Assembly: GCA_003427395.1 (NCBI GenBank)
Contig: BFEA01000029.1
Coordinates: 4,417,737 to 4,478,779 of the forward strand
Direction of reading: 5' to 3'
From: Chara braunii
Taxonomy: Eukaryota > Streptophyta > Charophyceae > Charales > Characeae
Length of the DNA stretch: 61,043 nt
Of the stretch, positions 9,401 to 18,590 are shown in pieces. Positions within the stretch are counted from its first letter, which is position 1; each line of letters begins with the position of its first letter. The notes under the pieces were generated by a model that ran no database searches, was not told the origin of the DNA, and was given only the letters and a program-made list of their open reading frames with translations. The position numbers and the translations under genes are program-made.

Positions 9401-10405
9401 TATATGCATCGTCCCTGTGGGACGTCACCAACGGCTGTGGAGCTTCACACTCATGGTTAGCTTTCCCACCCGCCTGCTACCGGGCCCCGGCGTACGAGAA
9501 CCATCGGCCTGGTGAAGGGCGGAAGCGATAACAGCTACCACACATGCGAGAAAAAGAGAAACCAAGGGAACAAAGATCCACCCGAACCAGATTAGGACAA
9601 GCCAAAGAAGACAATAGCAGAGAAGGCTCCAAACCTTTTCTACTGATTCGTGGACGTAAAACACGGACTGGCCGCAATCGCGGTCCTATACACCCATGCG
9701 AGTCCTACGTAGTTTGAATACGCTGGTCAGCTCCGGAATCGGATGGCGACCCAGCCCATGAGGTCCTGCATGGTCCACGCGCGTGAAACTGTTGATGACT
9801 GCTGATGACCAGACCTGAGTTCGCCGAATAACTCTGAATTAACTTGTTCCAGTCAACTCGATGCTGAGAAAAGAACGTAATCCGCGGGCAGTTTTTTTTC
9901 CACTACAAGCGGCGGTGTAGGCCCTATCACGGACCTTTTTTTTTTTTTTTTTAGGGCCGCGCCGCACTCTGCCGCAGTGCAGTACAGAGGCAACGCTGGA
10001 GGGGTCGAGCAACGTTGCGGTCCGATGGACCACGGACCATTTTTTCACTGCGAGCGCTGCGGCTTCTTTTCGGACTGTCGCGGGAATCGAGCTCGTTAGC
10101 CGTTTCGTTGTGTGTTACCATTCGGCCAAAAGGTCGGCTGGGAATTTTCCACGCGAGATCGGTCACTTAGCTCGGTTGGCATGTGACGTACCCGACTGCC
10201 CCGTAAAGTCCCGCTTGGCATGTGAAGTCAGTCCCACGGTGTTCAAATATCTGTCTGCATTTCACCAGCGCGATCAAGCAAGTGTGCAATCGCCTGTCCA
10301 CGTAGGAGGAACTCTTGCATTGCAGTGGCAATCAGTCCGCGGATCGAATCCGGCGCTTCGCGACGTACAGCGTCATCTTGTGGCGTTCGCTTGTCTTGCC
10401 TCCGC
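9401..10405. other. Intergenic; upstream region of the fibrillin gene
   Basis: The part after about 10100 would hold the fibrillin promoter and 5' UTR, but I see no clear TATA or CCAAT element. Homopolymer T occurs near 9940. A short minus ORF (9425-9664) is hydrophobic but unsupported. Confidence 0.5.
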
Positions 10406-11527
10406 ATGGCCGCCAGCGGCGTGACGATGTCAAGTCTCGCCATACCCGCAGCTCGCCAGACGTGTTGTTGGCACTCCCTGAACGATGACTCATCATCATC
10501 ATCAGCAGCAGCAGCAGGAGGAGGAGGAGGAGGAGGAGGCACGTGCAGACTCAGCCAGCGCAGTCACAACTGGTTGCGTCAACACTGTAGTTCGCTCGCG
10601 GGCGATGGAAAGAAGGCCGTAACTCTGCCACGTCAGCCAATCTGCGCACTGACGTGTCACTCAGCGGCGAGAAGTAGCGGGTGCGCGGAGGACGAGGAGG
10701 AAGAGCGGGGGCTGAGGACTGCCATCTCTCACGCTCTTCCGCGCGCTCGCGCCCCTTCAACGAGAGTGCGTCTGCTACGAACGCGAACGCCAACTCGTGC
10801 AACTACGGCAGAATCTCCCAATGAAGGAGACACGTGGACAGGGGAAGAGAACGACACGTCATCCCGGACAGAAACCCCTGCGGTAGATCTACAAGCGCTT
10901 AAGGCCAAAGTCCTGACCACCATCGCCGGATTAGACAGAGGAACTGCCGCGAGTGAGGAGGACTGTAAAAGAGTGGAGGAGGCAGTGAAGGAGTTGGAGG
11001 CGGCGGGAGGGGGCAGGATCAACCTGCTCTCAGGAATAGCGCGGCTTGATGGAAGATGGCGACTGGTATTTTCCAGCGGGTTCGCTTCTGGAAGTTTCGG
11101 TGGCCGCCGCCCTGGACCGGGTATCGGACGGGCACCTTTGACTCTGGGGCAGGTTTATCAAGATATAGACGTCGAGGAGAGGAAACTGGACAACGTGGTG
11201 GAGCTTCGGCTTGGAGCGCCATGGCCGGTTCCACGTCTAGAATTGACAGCCATTTTGGGTCACTCGCTCGAAACGACGGACGAGGGGAACGCCCGCATAA
11301 GGTCGACGACGATAAAGTTGAAGCCTGAGGGAGCACTTCAGCTAATTCCCGACTTAGAGCTACCTTCCATCTCCTCCTTTTTCCGAGCCCAAAATCTGTT
11401 CCAGAGCGAATCGGATAAAGACAAGTCGCCATCACGATACGGAACGTTCTCCGTCACGTATCTTGATCCTGAGTTTCGTATTAGCCGAGGCGATCGGAGT
11501 GAGCTTCGCATCTTTCTGAAGGTGTAA
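10406..11527 (+). CDS. Plastid lipid-associated protein / fibrillin (PAP domain)
   Basis: The ATG at 10406 (context CGCATGGCC) gives 373 residues ending in TAA at 11525-11527; the frame is open further upstream but only from GTG. Residues 1 to about 155 look like a plastid transit region: Ser/Arg/Ala-rich, with a Ser5-Ala4-Gly8 tract at about 29-45 encoded by adjoining TCA, GCA and GGA triplets. From about 160 to the end lies a PAP/fibrillin domain: LDGRWRLVFSS (about 214-224), LTLGQVYQDIDV, VELRLGAPWPVP, and a C-terminal FSVTYLDPEFRISRGDR block that is the family signature. Fibrillins bind hydrophobic molecules in plastoglobules and thylakoids. It is a single exon as far as can be seen. The subfamily cannot be fixed by eye; the ending resembles the smaller fibrillins. 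This is the only apparently intact gene in the window. Confidence 0.9.
   Translation: MAASGVTMSSLAIPAARQTCCWHSLNDDSSSSSAAAAGGGGGGGGTCRLSQRSHNWLRQHCSSLAGDGKKAVTLPRQPICALTCHSAARSSGCAEDEEEERGLRTAISHALPRARAPSTRVRLLRTRTPTRATTAESPNEGDTWTGEENDTSSRTETPAVDLQALKAKVLTTIAGLDRGTAASEEDCKRVEEAVKELEAAGGGRINLLSGIARLDGRWRLVFSSGFASGSFGGRRPGPGIGRAPLTLGQVYQDIDVEERKLDNVVELRLGAPWPVPRLELTAILGHSLETTDEGNARIRSTTIKLKPEGALQLIPDLELPSISSFFRAQNLFQSESDKDKSPSRYGTFSVTYLDPEFRISRGDRSELRIFLKV
10488..10538 (+). repeat. Three adjoining trinucleotide repeats inside the fibrillin transit region
   Basis: (TCA)5, (GCA)4 and (GGA)8 follow one another in frame and encode Ser, Ala and Gly runs. They are likely length-variable and lie outside the PAP domain. 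Confidence 0.9.
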
Positions 11528-11576
11528 ACGTGTCGAAGCGCTGCGGCGTCTTTTCTGATCTGAAACGAGGAACAAC

Positions 11577-11640
11577 TGTGTGTGTGTGTGTGGAGATGTG
11601 TGTGTGCGCGAGCGCGCCCGTGATTGTGTGCGTGTGTCTG
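11577..11640. repeat. GT-rich microsatellite in the fibrillin 3' flank
   Basis: Several (TG)n stretches follow the stop codon within about 100 bases; they may lie in the 3' UTR. No clear AATAAA is seen nearby. Confidence 0.75.
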
Positions 11641-11729
11641 AGTGAAAGAGATAGGGCGAGAGATCAGGACATTACGTTATGGATCGAACTGAAAGAGTGA
11701 GCCTTGGGGCACATATGTGTGTCTGTGTG

Positions 11730-11732
<3 letters not shown>

Positions 11733-11791
<59 letters not shown>
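11733..11791. repeat. (GA)n microsatellite
   Basis: About 29 uninterrupted GA dinucleotides. Confidence 0.97.
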
Positions 11792-11794
<3 letters not shown>

Positions 11795-11979
11795 TTTGTC
11801 GAAGCCTTTTCCCTCCAAGTGCCTGGACGTTGGCTGGTCTAAGCTGGAAGATCACTTGTCACTTCGAAATGGCACATAGAAAACTACAGATCTGGATATG
11901 TAGGCAGATAGGAAGAAAGTTTTTTCCTAACGGTTGAGTTTTCCAACAAGCAGGAATAGCCATTTCTAGCGAGCGAGCA

Positions 11980-11982
<3 letters not shown>

Positions 11983-12068
<86 letters not shown>
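11983..12068. repeat. (GA)n microsatellite
   Basis: About 42 uninterrupted GA dinucleotides, 190 bp beyond the previous GA tract. The ORFs reading Arg-Glu or Ser-Leu through it are artefacts of the repeat. Confidence 0.97.
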
Positions 12069-12069
<1 letters not shown>

Positions 12070-12575
12070 GTCCACATTTTGGGGGCAGAGGGGGGAAGGC
12101 CCCGTTCTCATTCGGGGGCAAGGGGGTTTGTTTCTGGGGGTTTAAAAATTGTACTTTCTGGGGGTTGTAAAATCATCATCCTTTACGGGCGGCATAGAGG
12201 AATGTTTTCCGATAGTCAGGAGATATTGGACTTGAGGCCAAATAAGTGTTACTTTGACCTCAGCCAGCCCGCCAGTCGATCGACACCTTCGACGGGTCAC
12301 CAGCGATCCCCCCCTCCGCCCTCCTGTCAAGTTGTGTCAACCTGTCGGACAGAAAGATGGCAATCAATTAGCCAATTGTGCAGATCGATCGAAGCGAAGG
12401 TTGCGGACCTGAAATGCTTTGTATTTATCTTTTACCGTGATTTCCCCCCCCCCCCCCTGTCTACATGACCTTTGCAGATTCGTAATTGGTGGCCAAAGAA
12501 GGGGCGGAGGTGTAAAGGTCAATAAAGGCGATGATGTATACAGCTTTCAGGGCTGGCCTTCATGAAGCAGCAGGA
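12069..12575. other. No gene recognised
   Basis: G-rich stretches at 12080-12145, a C run near 12446-12459, and no supported ORF. Confidence 0.55.
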
Positions 12576-12579
12576 CGAA

Positions 12580-13205
12580 ATTGTACCTTCATCCCGCCGC
12601 GCGCACAGTGTCTACGAGTCGGGGCTGGTTGGCGTTCATGCGTGAGGAGTGCCCAGGGTGTGGTGTCAAGCGGACCCCGGCCCCTGTCGGGTCGTTTTGA
12701 CGTGCACAGGCGGAGATCGAAGCTTCATTGCGGCGCGCAGCGTCTCCGAGGCAGGGCTGGTCGGCGTTCATGCGTGAGTTGGGGCCAGAGGATGGTGTCA
12801 AGCGGACCCCTGTCGGGTTCATTTTGACGTGCACAGGCAGATTCATCGCGGCGCGCAGTGTCTACGCGGCAGGGCTGGTTGGCGTTCATGCGTGAGTTGG
12901 GCCCAGAAGATGGTGTCAAGCGGACCCCTGTCGGGGTCATCTTAACGGGCACAGGCAGATTCATCGCGACGCGCAGTGTCTCCGAGTCAGGGCTGGTTGG
13001 CGTTCATGCGTGAGTTGGGGCCCGAGGATCGTGTCAAGCGGACCCCTGTCGGGGTCATTTTGACGTGCACAGGCAGAGATTGAAGCTTTATCGTGGTTGC
13101 CGTTCATGCGTGTCTACACGGCAGGGCTGGTTGGCGTTCATGCGTGCGAGTTGGGGGGCCAGAGGATCGTCTTAAGCGGACCCTCGCCTCGAAGGGGTCA
13201 TTGTG
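12580..13205. repeat. Minisatellite, five units of about 118-134 bp
   Basis: The anchor GGCGTTCATGCGTGAG (with variants) recurs at 12631, 12763, 12881, 12999 and 13133. Each unit also has GTGTCAAGCGGACCC(C)TGTCG, GACGTGCACAGGCAG and GCGCGCAGTGTCT. The units are GC-rich and diverged by a few percent to tens of percent. Confidence 0.9.
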
Positions 13206-13577
13206 ACGTGCATGATCTTAGAAGACAAGAAGATGAGGAAATGATGTGGATAAGGAAATGATGTGTATAGTTGCGGAGAGGTGATGATTGACCTGTCGAC
13301 AGAAGAAGATGACGTGCGTAGTTGTAGAAAGGCGATGACTGATCCTCCCTCAAATCTACTCTGCGGCTGTATTGAGTAAGGAGTTTTTCAAGCGGAAAAA
13401 CTGTTGTATCATCCGGACTGTGTGTTTTCTTGAACGTCGTGCTTTTTTTTTTTTTCCAATTGCTTATTTTAATGATCTGCCAAGAGCCGTGTTGTACAAT
13501 ATCCATGCCACAGATATGCAAATGAGTTCTGCTCTCCCGACTCTCTTCCTTTCAATCGCCTCAAAGGTTGTGAGGAA
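13206..13577. other. No gene recognised
   Basis: Short direct repeats of AAATGATGTG(G/T)ATA near 13240-13270. No supported ORF. Confidence 0.5.
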
Positions 13578-13800
13578 GGATAAAACGACACAAGGACAAT
13601 AATCGAGGCTTTGATAAATTCAGGGCAGATAAGCAGCAACTATGTACGTATATATGTGTGTGTGCGTGCGGGGAGAGAGAGAGAGAGAGAGAGGAGAGGA
13701 GGGAGGATAAAACAACATACGAAAAATAATCGAAACTCTGATAAATTCACAGCAGAAACGAAGCAACTATGTTCATATGTGTGCGTGCGTGCGATATATA
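13578..13800. repeat. Diverged direct duplication, ~127-bp offset
   Basis: The blocks 13578-13670 and 13704-13797 share GGATAAAAC(G/A)ACA, AATAATCGA, TTTGATAAATTCA and GTGTGTGCGTGCG-type ends. A (GA)n tract lies between them. Confidence 0.7.
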
Positions 13801-13802
13801 TA

Positions 13803-13885
13803 TGCCTCGTTTGTTGTCCTCTTCTCTCTCTCTGCCTACGGTTTACCGGGCAGTTCTGTTTGTGACGATATATATATGTAGAGAG
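13803..13885 (+). repeat. Partial copy of the hammerhead-bearing repeat (3' part only)
   Basis: Contains the CCTCGTTTGTTGTCCTCTTC, CTCTCTGCCTACGGTTTACC and GGGCAGTTCTGTTTGTGACG blocks of the 16.8-kb array, flanked by ATATATAT. The ribozyme core is absent. Confidence 0.85.
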
Positions 13886-13969
13886 AGAGAGAGAACGTAT
13901 TGGAACGTGATTTAAGACTCGTTTCGGTCGAAAAAATCCCACGTGTGTGAGAGCATTGACAGGAATACT

Positions 13970-14165
13970 TGTGTTTGTTTTTTGTCTTTTTTCCTTTTTT
14001 TCTTGAAGGGCGACGGCCTCGAGATATCATCATTGAGCTGGCCAGTTCCCGAGGTAATCCGGAATTCTGTTATTCTGTCATCTGATTGCATCTGGATCCA
14101 AAATCCAAACATGACTCTGTATTTCAACAGTTCATGGGTGTACCAAATGAGCTACAATAGGCCCG
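13970..14165 (-). mobile_element. SINE-like element family B, copy 1
   Basis: On the minus strand the head at about 14165 has an A-box-like TAGCTCATTTGGTA (14141-14154). The body shares GAATTCCGGATTACC, AACTGGCCAGCTC and GATATCTCGAGGCCGTCGCC with other copies and ends in an A-rich tail (the T/C-rich 13970-14003 on plus). The second promoter box is degenerate. This is the layout of a tRNA-derived SINE. Confidence 0.7.
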
Positions 14166-14336
14166 TTGGTGAACTTGTGTTTCTTCTTACGTTTTATTTG
14201 TTAAAATTCACACACTGTTTTTTTTTTCCATCTCCAATTTTCCCAATTTTCCCTCAATTTGACGGTCGTTTTCGGTTAAAATCGGTGCAATCCAATTATC
14301 TCATGGCCGCGGATTGTACCGGTAGGACCTCTTGTT

Positions 14337-14440
14337 CCGGGGGCAAGGTCCCACTTGGACGGATTAGGAGATTTCGGCCGTTGATCTCGGATATCTACGG
14401 TCTCGCTCTCTTAATTCGTGCAATGGAAGCTAGCCCCGGG
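14337..14440. mobile_element. MITE family E, copy 1 (CCGGGGGCAAGGTCCCAC ends)
   Basis: Begins CCGGGGGCAAGGTCCCAC, shares GATTAGGAGATTT, CCGTTGATCT and TATCTACGGTC with 20797-20887, and ends GCTAGCCCCGGG, a decayed inverse of the start. 104 bp, non-coding. Confidence 0.75.
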
Positions 14441-14545
14441 TGAGTGGGCATGGTTCTACCTTGATCCACTGGTTGGTTGTGCTCTGCGATCCTGCATTCA
14501 TCCAGCTCGCAAAGTGAAAACGTTTTTTCAAATGAAAAAGAAGAA

Positions 14546-14651
14546 ATAGCAACAGAATAAGAGAAAATTGATCACACAGGGGTTGGGCTTGTCAGGGCAT
14601 AGCAACAGAATAAGAGAAAATTGATCACACAGGGGTTGGGCTTGTCAGGGC
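14546..14651. repeat. 53-bp exact tandem duplication
   Basis: Bases 14546-14598 and 14599-14651 are identical, starting ATAGCAACAGAATAAG. The exact identity makes either a recent slippage event or an assembly effect possible. Confidence 0.9.
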
Positions 14652-15059
14652 AGGGGTCCTGTATTGGCCAATTCTGTCCGTAGACTCTGTGGCCCAGCGA
14701 CTGCACCTAAGCTGGGTAATGAATGGTCCCAGTAATTATTTTTCGGGGGGGGGTTGAAAAGGAAAAAGAAACAGCAATAGAATAATTTGGCTAAGATCAA
14801 GTGTAGTATCTGTTCTGTTCTGATCAGTTTAATATCTGATCCTAAAAAAAAAAAAAAACTGCTCACATAGGTCCGAGGCTAAGTCCCTCTAGAGGGGGTT
14901 TAGTCTTTTCCTTTTCGAGCATTTGTCGACGTGGCCACAGTGCGGCCGTGAGTGGGATGTTCGGATCGAATGGCAGGAAGCCCTGGAAGCCCTGGAAGCA
15001 CTGCGTACTCGGAACCAAGTCTAAACCTCCGCTACTGGGACTGCTAGCCCCCGGTCGAA
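14652..15059. other. No gene recognised
   Basis: G and A homopolymers near 14740 and 14850. No supported ORF. Confidence 0.5.
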
Positions 15060-15278
15060 TTTTATTTATTTATTTATTTATTTTAAAAGGGGCAACGGTC
15101 TTGAGATATCATCATTGAAGCTGGCCGGCCGCAGGTAATTCAGAATGATGTTATTATGCACATCTGATTGTATCTGGATTCGAGCTTGGGTCTGTATTTC
15201 TTTTTTCTTTTCTTTTCTCTTTTTTTGGGGGGGGTCTGTATTTCAACAGTTCGTGGGTGTACCAACTGAACTAATGTG
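15060..15278 (-). mobile_element. SINE-like element family B, copy 2
   Basis: Minus-strand head near 15275 (TAGTTCAGTTGGTACACCC), body with ATTCTGAATTACCTGC, GGCCAGCTTCAATGATGATA and CAAGACCGTTGCCCC, and a tail of (TAAA)n (15061-15084 on plus). A pyrimidine-rich insertion with a partial duplication of the GGGTCTGTATTTC block interrupts the head (about 15196-15243). Confidence 0.7.
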
Positions 15279-15520
15279 AGATGCAACGGCTGTTCATAGA
15301 CGCGTTGACGTCCAGGTTAGGACATTTTTCGGACTCGGACCCAAGGCATACTTACGCTGGTGTACTTGTCCGACTGAGCGCGGTTAAATACATTCAGGGC
15401 GTGAGTACTCTCTTTTGGAGCAGCATGTCAGCTTGTGGGACCGTCTCCCGACCTTTGAGATTTGTTTTTTTTCTTTCTCTGTTCCTGAGATTGTACTTTG
15501 CCTACTACGCTCTGGACATG

Positions 15521-15602
15521 ATTGCAGTCAGATTCGCCTGGGTCGTAATTGCAGTCAGATTCACATGGGTCAGGCCGTAATTGCAGTCAGATTGATTCTG
15601 GG
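15521..15602. repeat. Three-unit minisatellite, 27-32 bp
   Basis: ATTGCAGTCAGATT occurs at 15521, 15548 and 15580 with related spacers containing TGGGTC. Confidence 0.8.
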
Positions 15603-15644
15603 AAGTACTAGTGTGAGATTGTATCTTCTCAGCTACATTTGAAT

Positions 15645-16075
15645 TTACTCAGTTGGTTGAATGAGCATTCGCCAGTTTTTTTTCTTTCGTCGTTGCCGTT
15701 GCTGCCCTCTAGCGGACTGAATCCATCAACACATGGATTCATTCATGAGGTCTAATCCACGGCAACAGACAGAACTCCCAGCGATAGTATATGTGATCAG
15801 ACGTGATCATCGAAATTTCGGCTGATAATGACCTACAGCATTATGGTATGTGTCTTTATGTGCAGAAAAGTGCCCTCTCGGAATTCGCTTTTCATTGGAA
15901 AGGGCACTATTCAAATTCAGGCCTTCTTTACATTATAAAAACAAGTCGACCCAGAGCGGCAAAGCCGCGCCCCAATGAATCTCCCGCTATAACATGGGAA
16001 GATGCAGCACCGTAACGTCTTAGAATTTATTTTCTGCATGTCGAGAGCGGCGGAGCGACCTCCCTCCCTCCCCCC
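15645..16075. other. No gene recognised
   Basis: No supported ORF, RNA or repeat apart from short direct repeats of ATGGATTCATTC near 15730. Confidence 0.5.
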
Positions 16076-16080
16076 TCTTT

Positions 16081-16090
16081 TCTCTCTCTN

Positions 16091-16166
<76 letters not shown>
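16081..16166. repeat. (CT)n then (GT)n compound microsatellite with one N
   Basis: About 34 CT units (N at 16090) run into about nine GT units. The long Ser-Leu and Arg-Glu ORFs through here are repeat artefacts. Confidence 0.95.
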
Positions 16167-16169
<3 letters not shown>

Positions 16170-16299
16170 CTCTCTCACACGCACGTGCTCCTTTCCTCCC
16201 CCCCCCTGCACTCCCGTCTTTCCCCGTGCACGACGCACCCTCATTTTCGCCGAACCCGACCGGAAAGATAGCATCGGTTCGCTGTGTACGGGGAAGAGG

Positions 16300-16300
<1 letters not shown>

Positions 16301-16351
<51 letters not shown>
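16301..16351. repeat. (CT)n microsatellite
   Basis: About 25 CT units. Confidence 0.95.
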
Positions 16352-16353
<2 letters not shown>

Positions 16354-16800
16354 GCGTTGTGCGTAACCATCCAGAGTTCCATGGCGAATTCTCTCTCCCC
16401 CGCCCCCCCCCTCTCTCTCTCTTTGTGTTGTGCCTGAAGAGGGGAACAGTTTCGCCGGTGCGGGGCCGCTCTGCACTTGTATTCGAACATGAGGCCCCAT
16501 CCACGATGCGCGCCCCCCGCCCCCTTGAATCCTTAAAAAAAAAAGGCGCACCCCAACGCGCGCTGCCCAAAAAAAGTGCGCGGCCCTAAACCCAACGTGA
16601 CTCCGCCGCAGCGCACCAGCCTCCAGACCCGCGTGGACGAAAAAAAAATATCTCTGCACTTTTTGCGGGTTTCCCTTTGGCCTGCGCCTTGCCCCCGACC
16701 ATTTTCCCAACACAGGGAGCCCGGGCTCGCGGGAGCGTCGCGCGAGACCCGCTGTTCCCTTTTTATATATAATAATTAAAAAAATGTATATATATAATAA
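16352..16800. other. No gene recognised
   Basis: GC-rich with C and A homopolymers. Long ORFs on both strands reflect composition and the neighbouring CT repeats. Confidence 0.5.
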
Positions 16801-16936
16801 TAGTATAATATGAGTCGGTGAAACTCCGACGAAACAGTTTGTCACAGCCCCTCGTTTGTTGTCCTCTTCTCCCTCTCTGCCTACGGTTTACCGGGCAGTT
16901 CTGTTTGTGACGATATACATATATATATATAGCCTC

Positions 16937-16973
16937 CTGATGAGTCGGTGAAACTCCGACGAAACAGTTTGTC
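16937..16973 (+). ncRNA. Hammerhead ribozyme core, array unit 2
   Basis: CTGATGA at 16937 is followed by a perfect 5-bp stem II (GTCGG/CCGAC, 7-base loop), then GAA, a three-base stem III (ACA/TGT, loop GTT) and C, the usual cleavage position. These are the conserved hammerhead core residues in order. Stem I is the weak point: the bases just before CTGATGA (GCCTC) do not pair with those after the site (ACAGCCCC). ACAG could pair with CTGT about 25 bases upstream of the core. Activity is unproven. Confidence 0.6.
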
Positions 16974-17066
16974 ACAGCCCCTCGTTTGTTGTCCTCTTCT
17001 CTCTCTCTGCCTACGGTTTACCGGGCAGTTCTGTTTGTGACGATATACATATATATATATAGCCTC

Positions 17067-17103
17067 CTGATGAGTCGGTGAAACTCCGACGAAACAGTTT
17101 GTC
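17067..17103 (+). ncRNA. Hammerhead ribozyme core, array unit 3
   Basis: Identical core to the unit 130 bp upstream: CTGATGAG, stem II GTCGG/CCGAC, CGAAAC and the ACA-GTT-TGT mini stem III ending in C at 17103. The same reservation about stem I applies. Confidence 0.6.
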
Positions 17104-17349
17104 ACAGCCCCTCGTTTGTTGTCCTCTTCTCTCTCTCTGCCTACGGTTTACCGGGCAGTTCTGTTTGTGACGATATATAGAAACTCCGACGAAACAGTTT
17201 GTCACAGCCCCTCGTTTGTTGTCCTCTTCTCTCTCTCTGCCTACGGTTTACCGGGCAGTTCTATTTGTGACGATATATATATATTGTCACATGATATCAG
17301 AGCGCCTAAGCGAAAAAAACAAAAAAACAAAAAAATCTTAAATTCGTTT

Positions 17350-17485
17350 TTAATCTTCTTCCTTACAACTCCCCCTGTTCAGAACCTCTTGCGTACAAGG
17401 CCGCCCACGTGGATGTAGGTTGAGCGGCGGCTGCCCCCACCCCCGTGTGTCATATCGACCCACTTGCACACAGCCAAAAGGCAAA
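17350..17485 (-). repeat. Interspersed repeat D, copy 2
   Basis: The minus strand matches 8160-8305 over the GTGGG...CACACGGGG block and the ending GGGGGAGTT...GGAAGAAG. The reading frame VGRYDTRGWGQPPLN ends at KEED and stop near 17350, parallel to copy 1. Confidence 0.6.
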
Positions 17486-17559
17486 GAGGCAAAGAAGAGA
17501 GGAAGGGAACAGCCAAATGAAACAAATAGAACAGAGGGAAACAAGACAGATCCCAGATG

Positions 17560-17805
17560 ACAAGTCCCACATGCAAGCACCGNCTGCTCCGTCAAAGGCC
17601 AAACAACGGGACAAGACCACCCAGGACAAGACATAAAAAAGCGACGATCCACAGTGTGACAACCAAGAAAAAAAGAGAAGACAATCCCGGATAACGATTC
17701 CCACATACAGGCACCGCCCCGCCTCTCAAAGGGCCGAACAACGGGAAACAACCAACCAGGATGCCAAAAACCCGAATGGCTGGTCCCACATGAAAGCACA
17801 GCCAT
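17560..17805. repeat. Diverged tandem repeat, ~134-bp offset, with one N
   Basis: CCCACAT..AAGCAC(CG) recurs near 17566, 17700 and 17785; GGCC(A/G)AACAACGGGA follows the first two. The N at 17583 lies in the first unit. Confidence 0.65.
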
Positions 17806-17810
17806 GCCCA

Positions 17811-17831
17811 TATATATATATATATATATAT
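17811..17831. repeat. (AT)n microsatellite
   Basis: About ten AT units at the 3' end of the SINE-like copy that follows. Confidence 0.95.
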
Positions 17832-18366
17832 TCCTCTCAATTTTGAACTGGCATCTGCCATGTCATGGAACATATCTTTTTTCCATCTCTCACTACCTAC
17901 CTACCTACCACTATTCCTAAGGCTAACAGGGGACCCCTGCAGGCATAGCTATACACCCTACTTCGGTGAAGGGAGGTTACCTCTCCCGATGGAGGGAGGT
18001 CATTGCAATGCCGGAGTGGTTTAGGGTGCAGGCTTGGGGGCGCCAGCGCCAGCGGGGCCCCGGCCTAACACAAGGACCGAGCATTGGCAGAAACTGCACC
18101 TCCCTTTTCATCTTCTCCCACCCCCATCGAGCAACAGCAGTGTCTACTCTACAGCGAACATTCTCCCACACAACACACCCAACCCACTCACACTCGCACT
18201 TACACCCGTGTTGGCTGAAGACCCTACTAATACGGACCGGGCCGGGAGGAATCAGCTGACTTCTCAGTTGATTGGCACCAAGCCTACCGCAGGCGGCCGT
18301 GGGGATTGAACCAACGACCTGCTGAATGCGCCACTTGCGTGCCTAACCAATTGAGCTAGGCCGCTG
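17832..18366 (-). mobile_element. SINE-like element family A, copy 1, with tRNA-like head
   Basis: The minus-strand head near 18366 reads GCGGCCTAGCTCAATTGGTT: an A box (18344-18358) followed about 45 bases later by GGTTCAATCCCCAC, a B box (18301-18315). GCGGCC at the start can pair with GGCCGC after the B box, like an acceptor stem. The body carries GGTCCTTGTGTTAGGCC, GGGGTCCCCTGTTAGCC and AGTGGTAGGTAGGTAG and ends GTTCCATGACATGG, CCAGTTCAAAATTG and (AT)n. It is longer (about 535 bp) than most plant SINEs, so it may be composite. Confidence 0.65.
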
Positions 18367-18590
18367 CATGGCAGTGACTGATGTACATTGGGCCTCGCTC
18401 CGCTAATCACCACATCCACAGAAGACAAAAAATATGGCTGCGTATCTACTCATGTTTTAGCGGAAGATTCATTCTCATTTTGCACATTTGGTGGGTAGTG
18501 GAGCCAGACCCATTCTCAATCGTTTTAGTTGTGATCCATTTGGAACTTCGAACGCGATCTGTTTCAAGGACTTTTTTTTGGGGGGTAACT

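Larger units (their letters stand above)
16811..17281 (+). repeat. Tandem ~130-bp repeat with hammerhead ribozyme cores
   Basis: Four units in tandem. Each has an ATATATAT stretch, GCCTCCTGATGAG, CGGTGAAACTCCGACGAAAC, CAGTTTGTCACAGCCCCTCG, a CTCTCT tract, a hairpin CTGCCTACGGTTTACCGGGCAG-like block (arms CTGCC/GGCAG) and GTTCTGTTTGTGACGATATA. Units 2 and 3 are complete and 130 bp apart. Unit 1 lacks the CTG of the core, and unit 4 starts inside the stem II loop. The family also occurs at 13803-13885 and 59262-59590. Confidence 0.9.

Noticed and set aside
9425-9664. Hydrophobic minus ORF resembling a membrane protein
   Set aside because: 79 codons with no homology I recognise and overlapped by another ORF; pyrimidine-rich composition alone gives such hydrophobic runs.
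10325-10405. N-terminal extension of the fibrillin ORF from 10325
   Set aside because: The frame opens there with GTG, not ATG; the first ATG, in good context, is at 10406.
13803-13885. Hammerhead ribozyme in this copy
   Set aside because: The copy keeps the 3' blocks of the repeat but has no CTGATGA or CGAAAC.
11664-16490. Many Ser-Leu and Arg-Glu repeat ORFs
   Set aside because: They are translations of GA/CT microsatellites, which lack stops in several frames.
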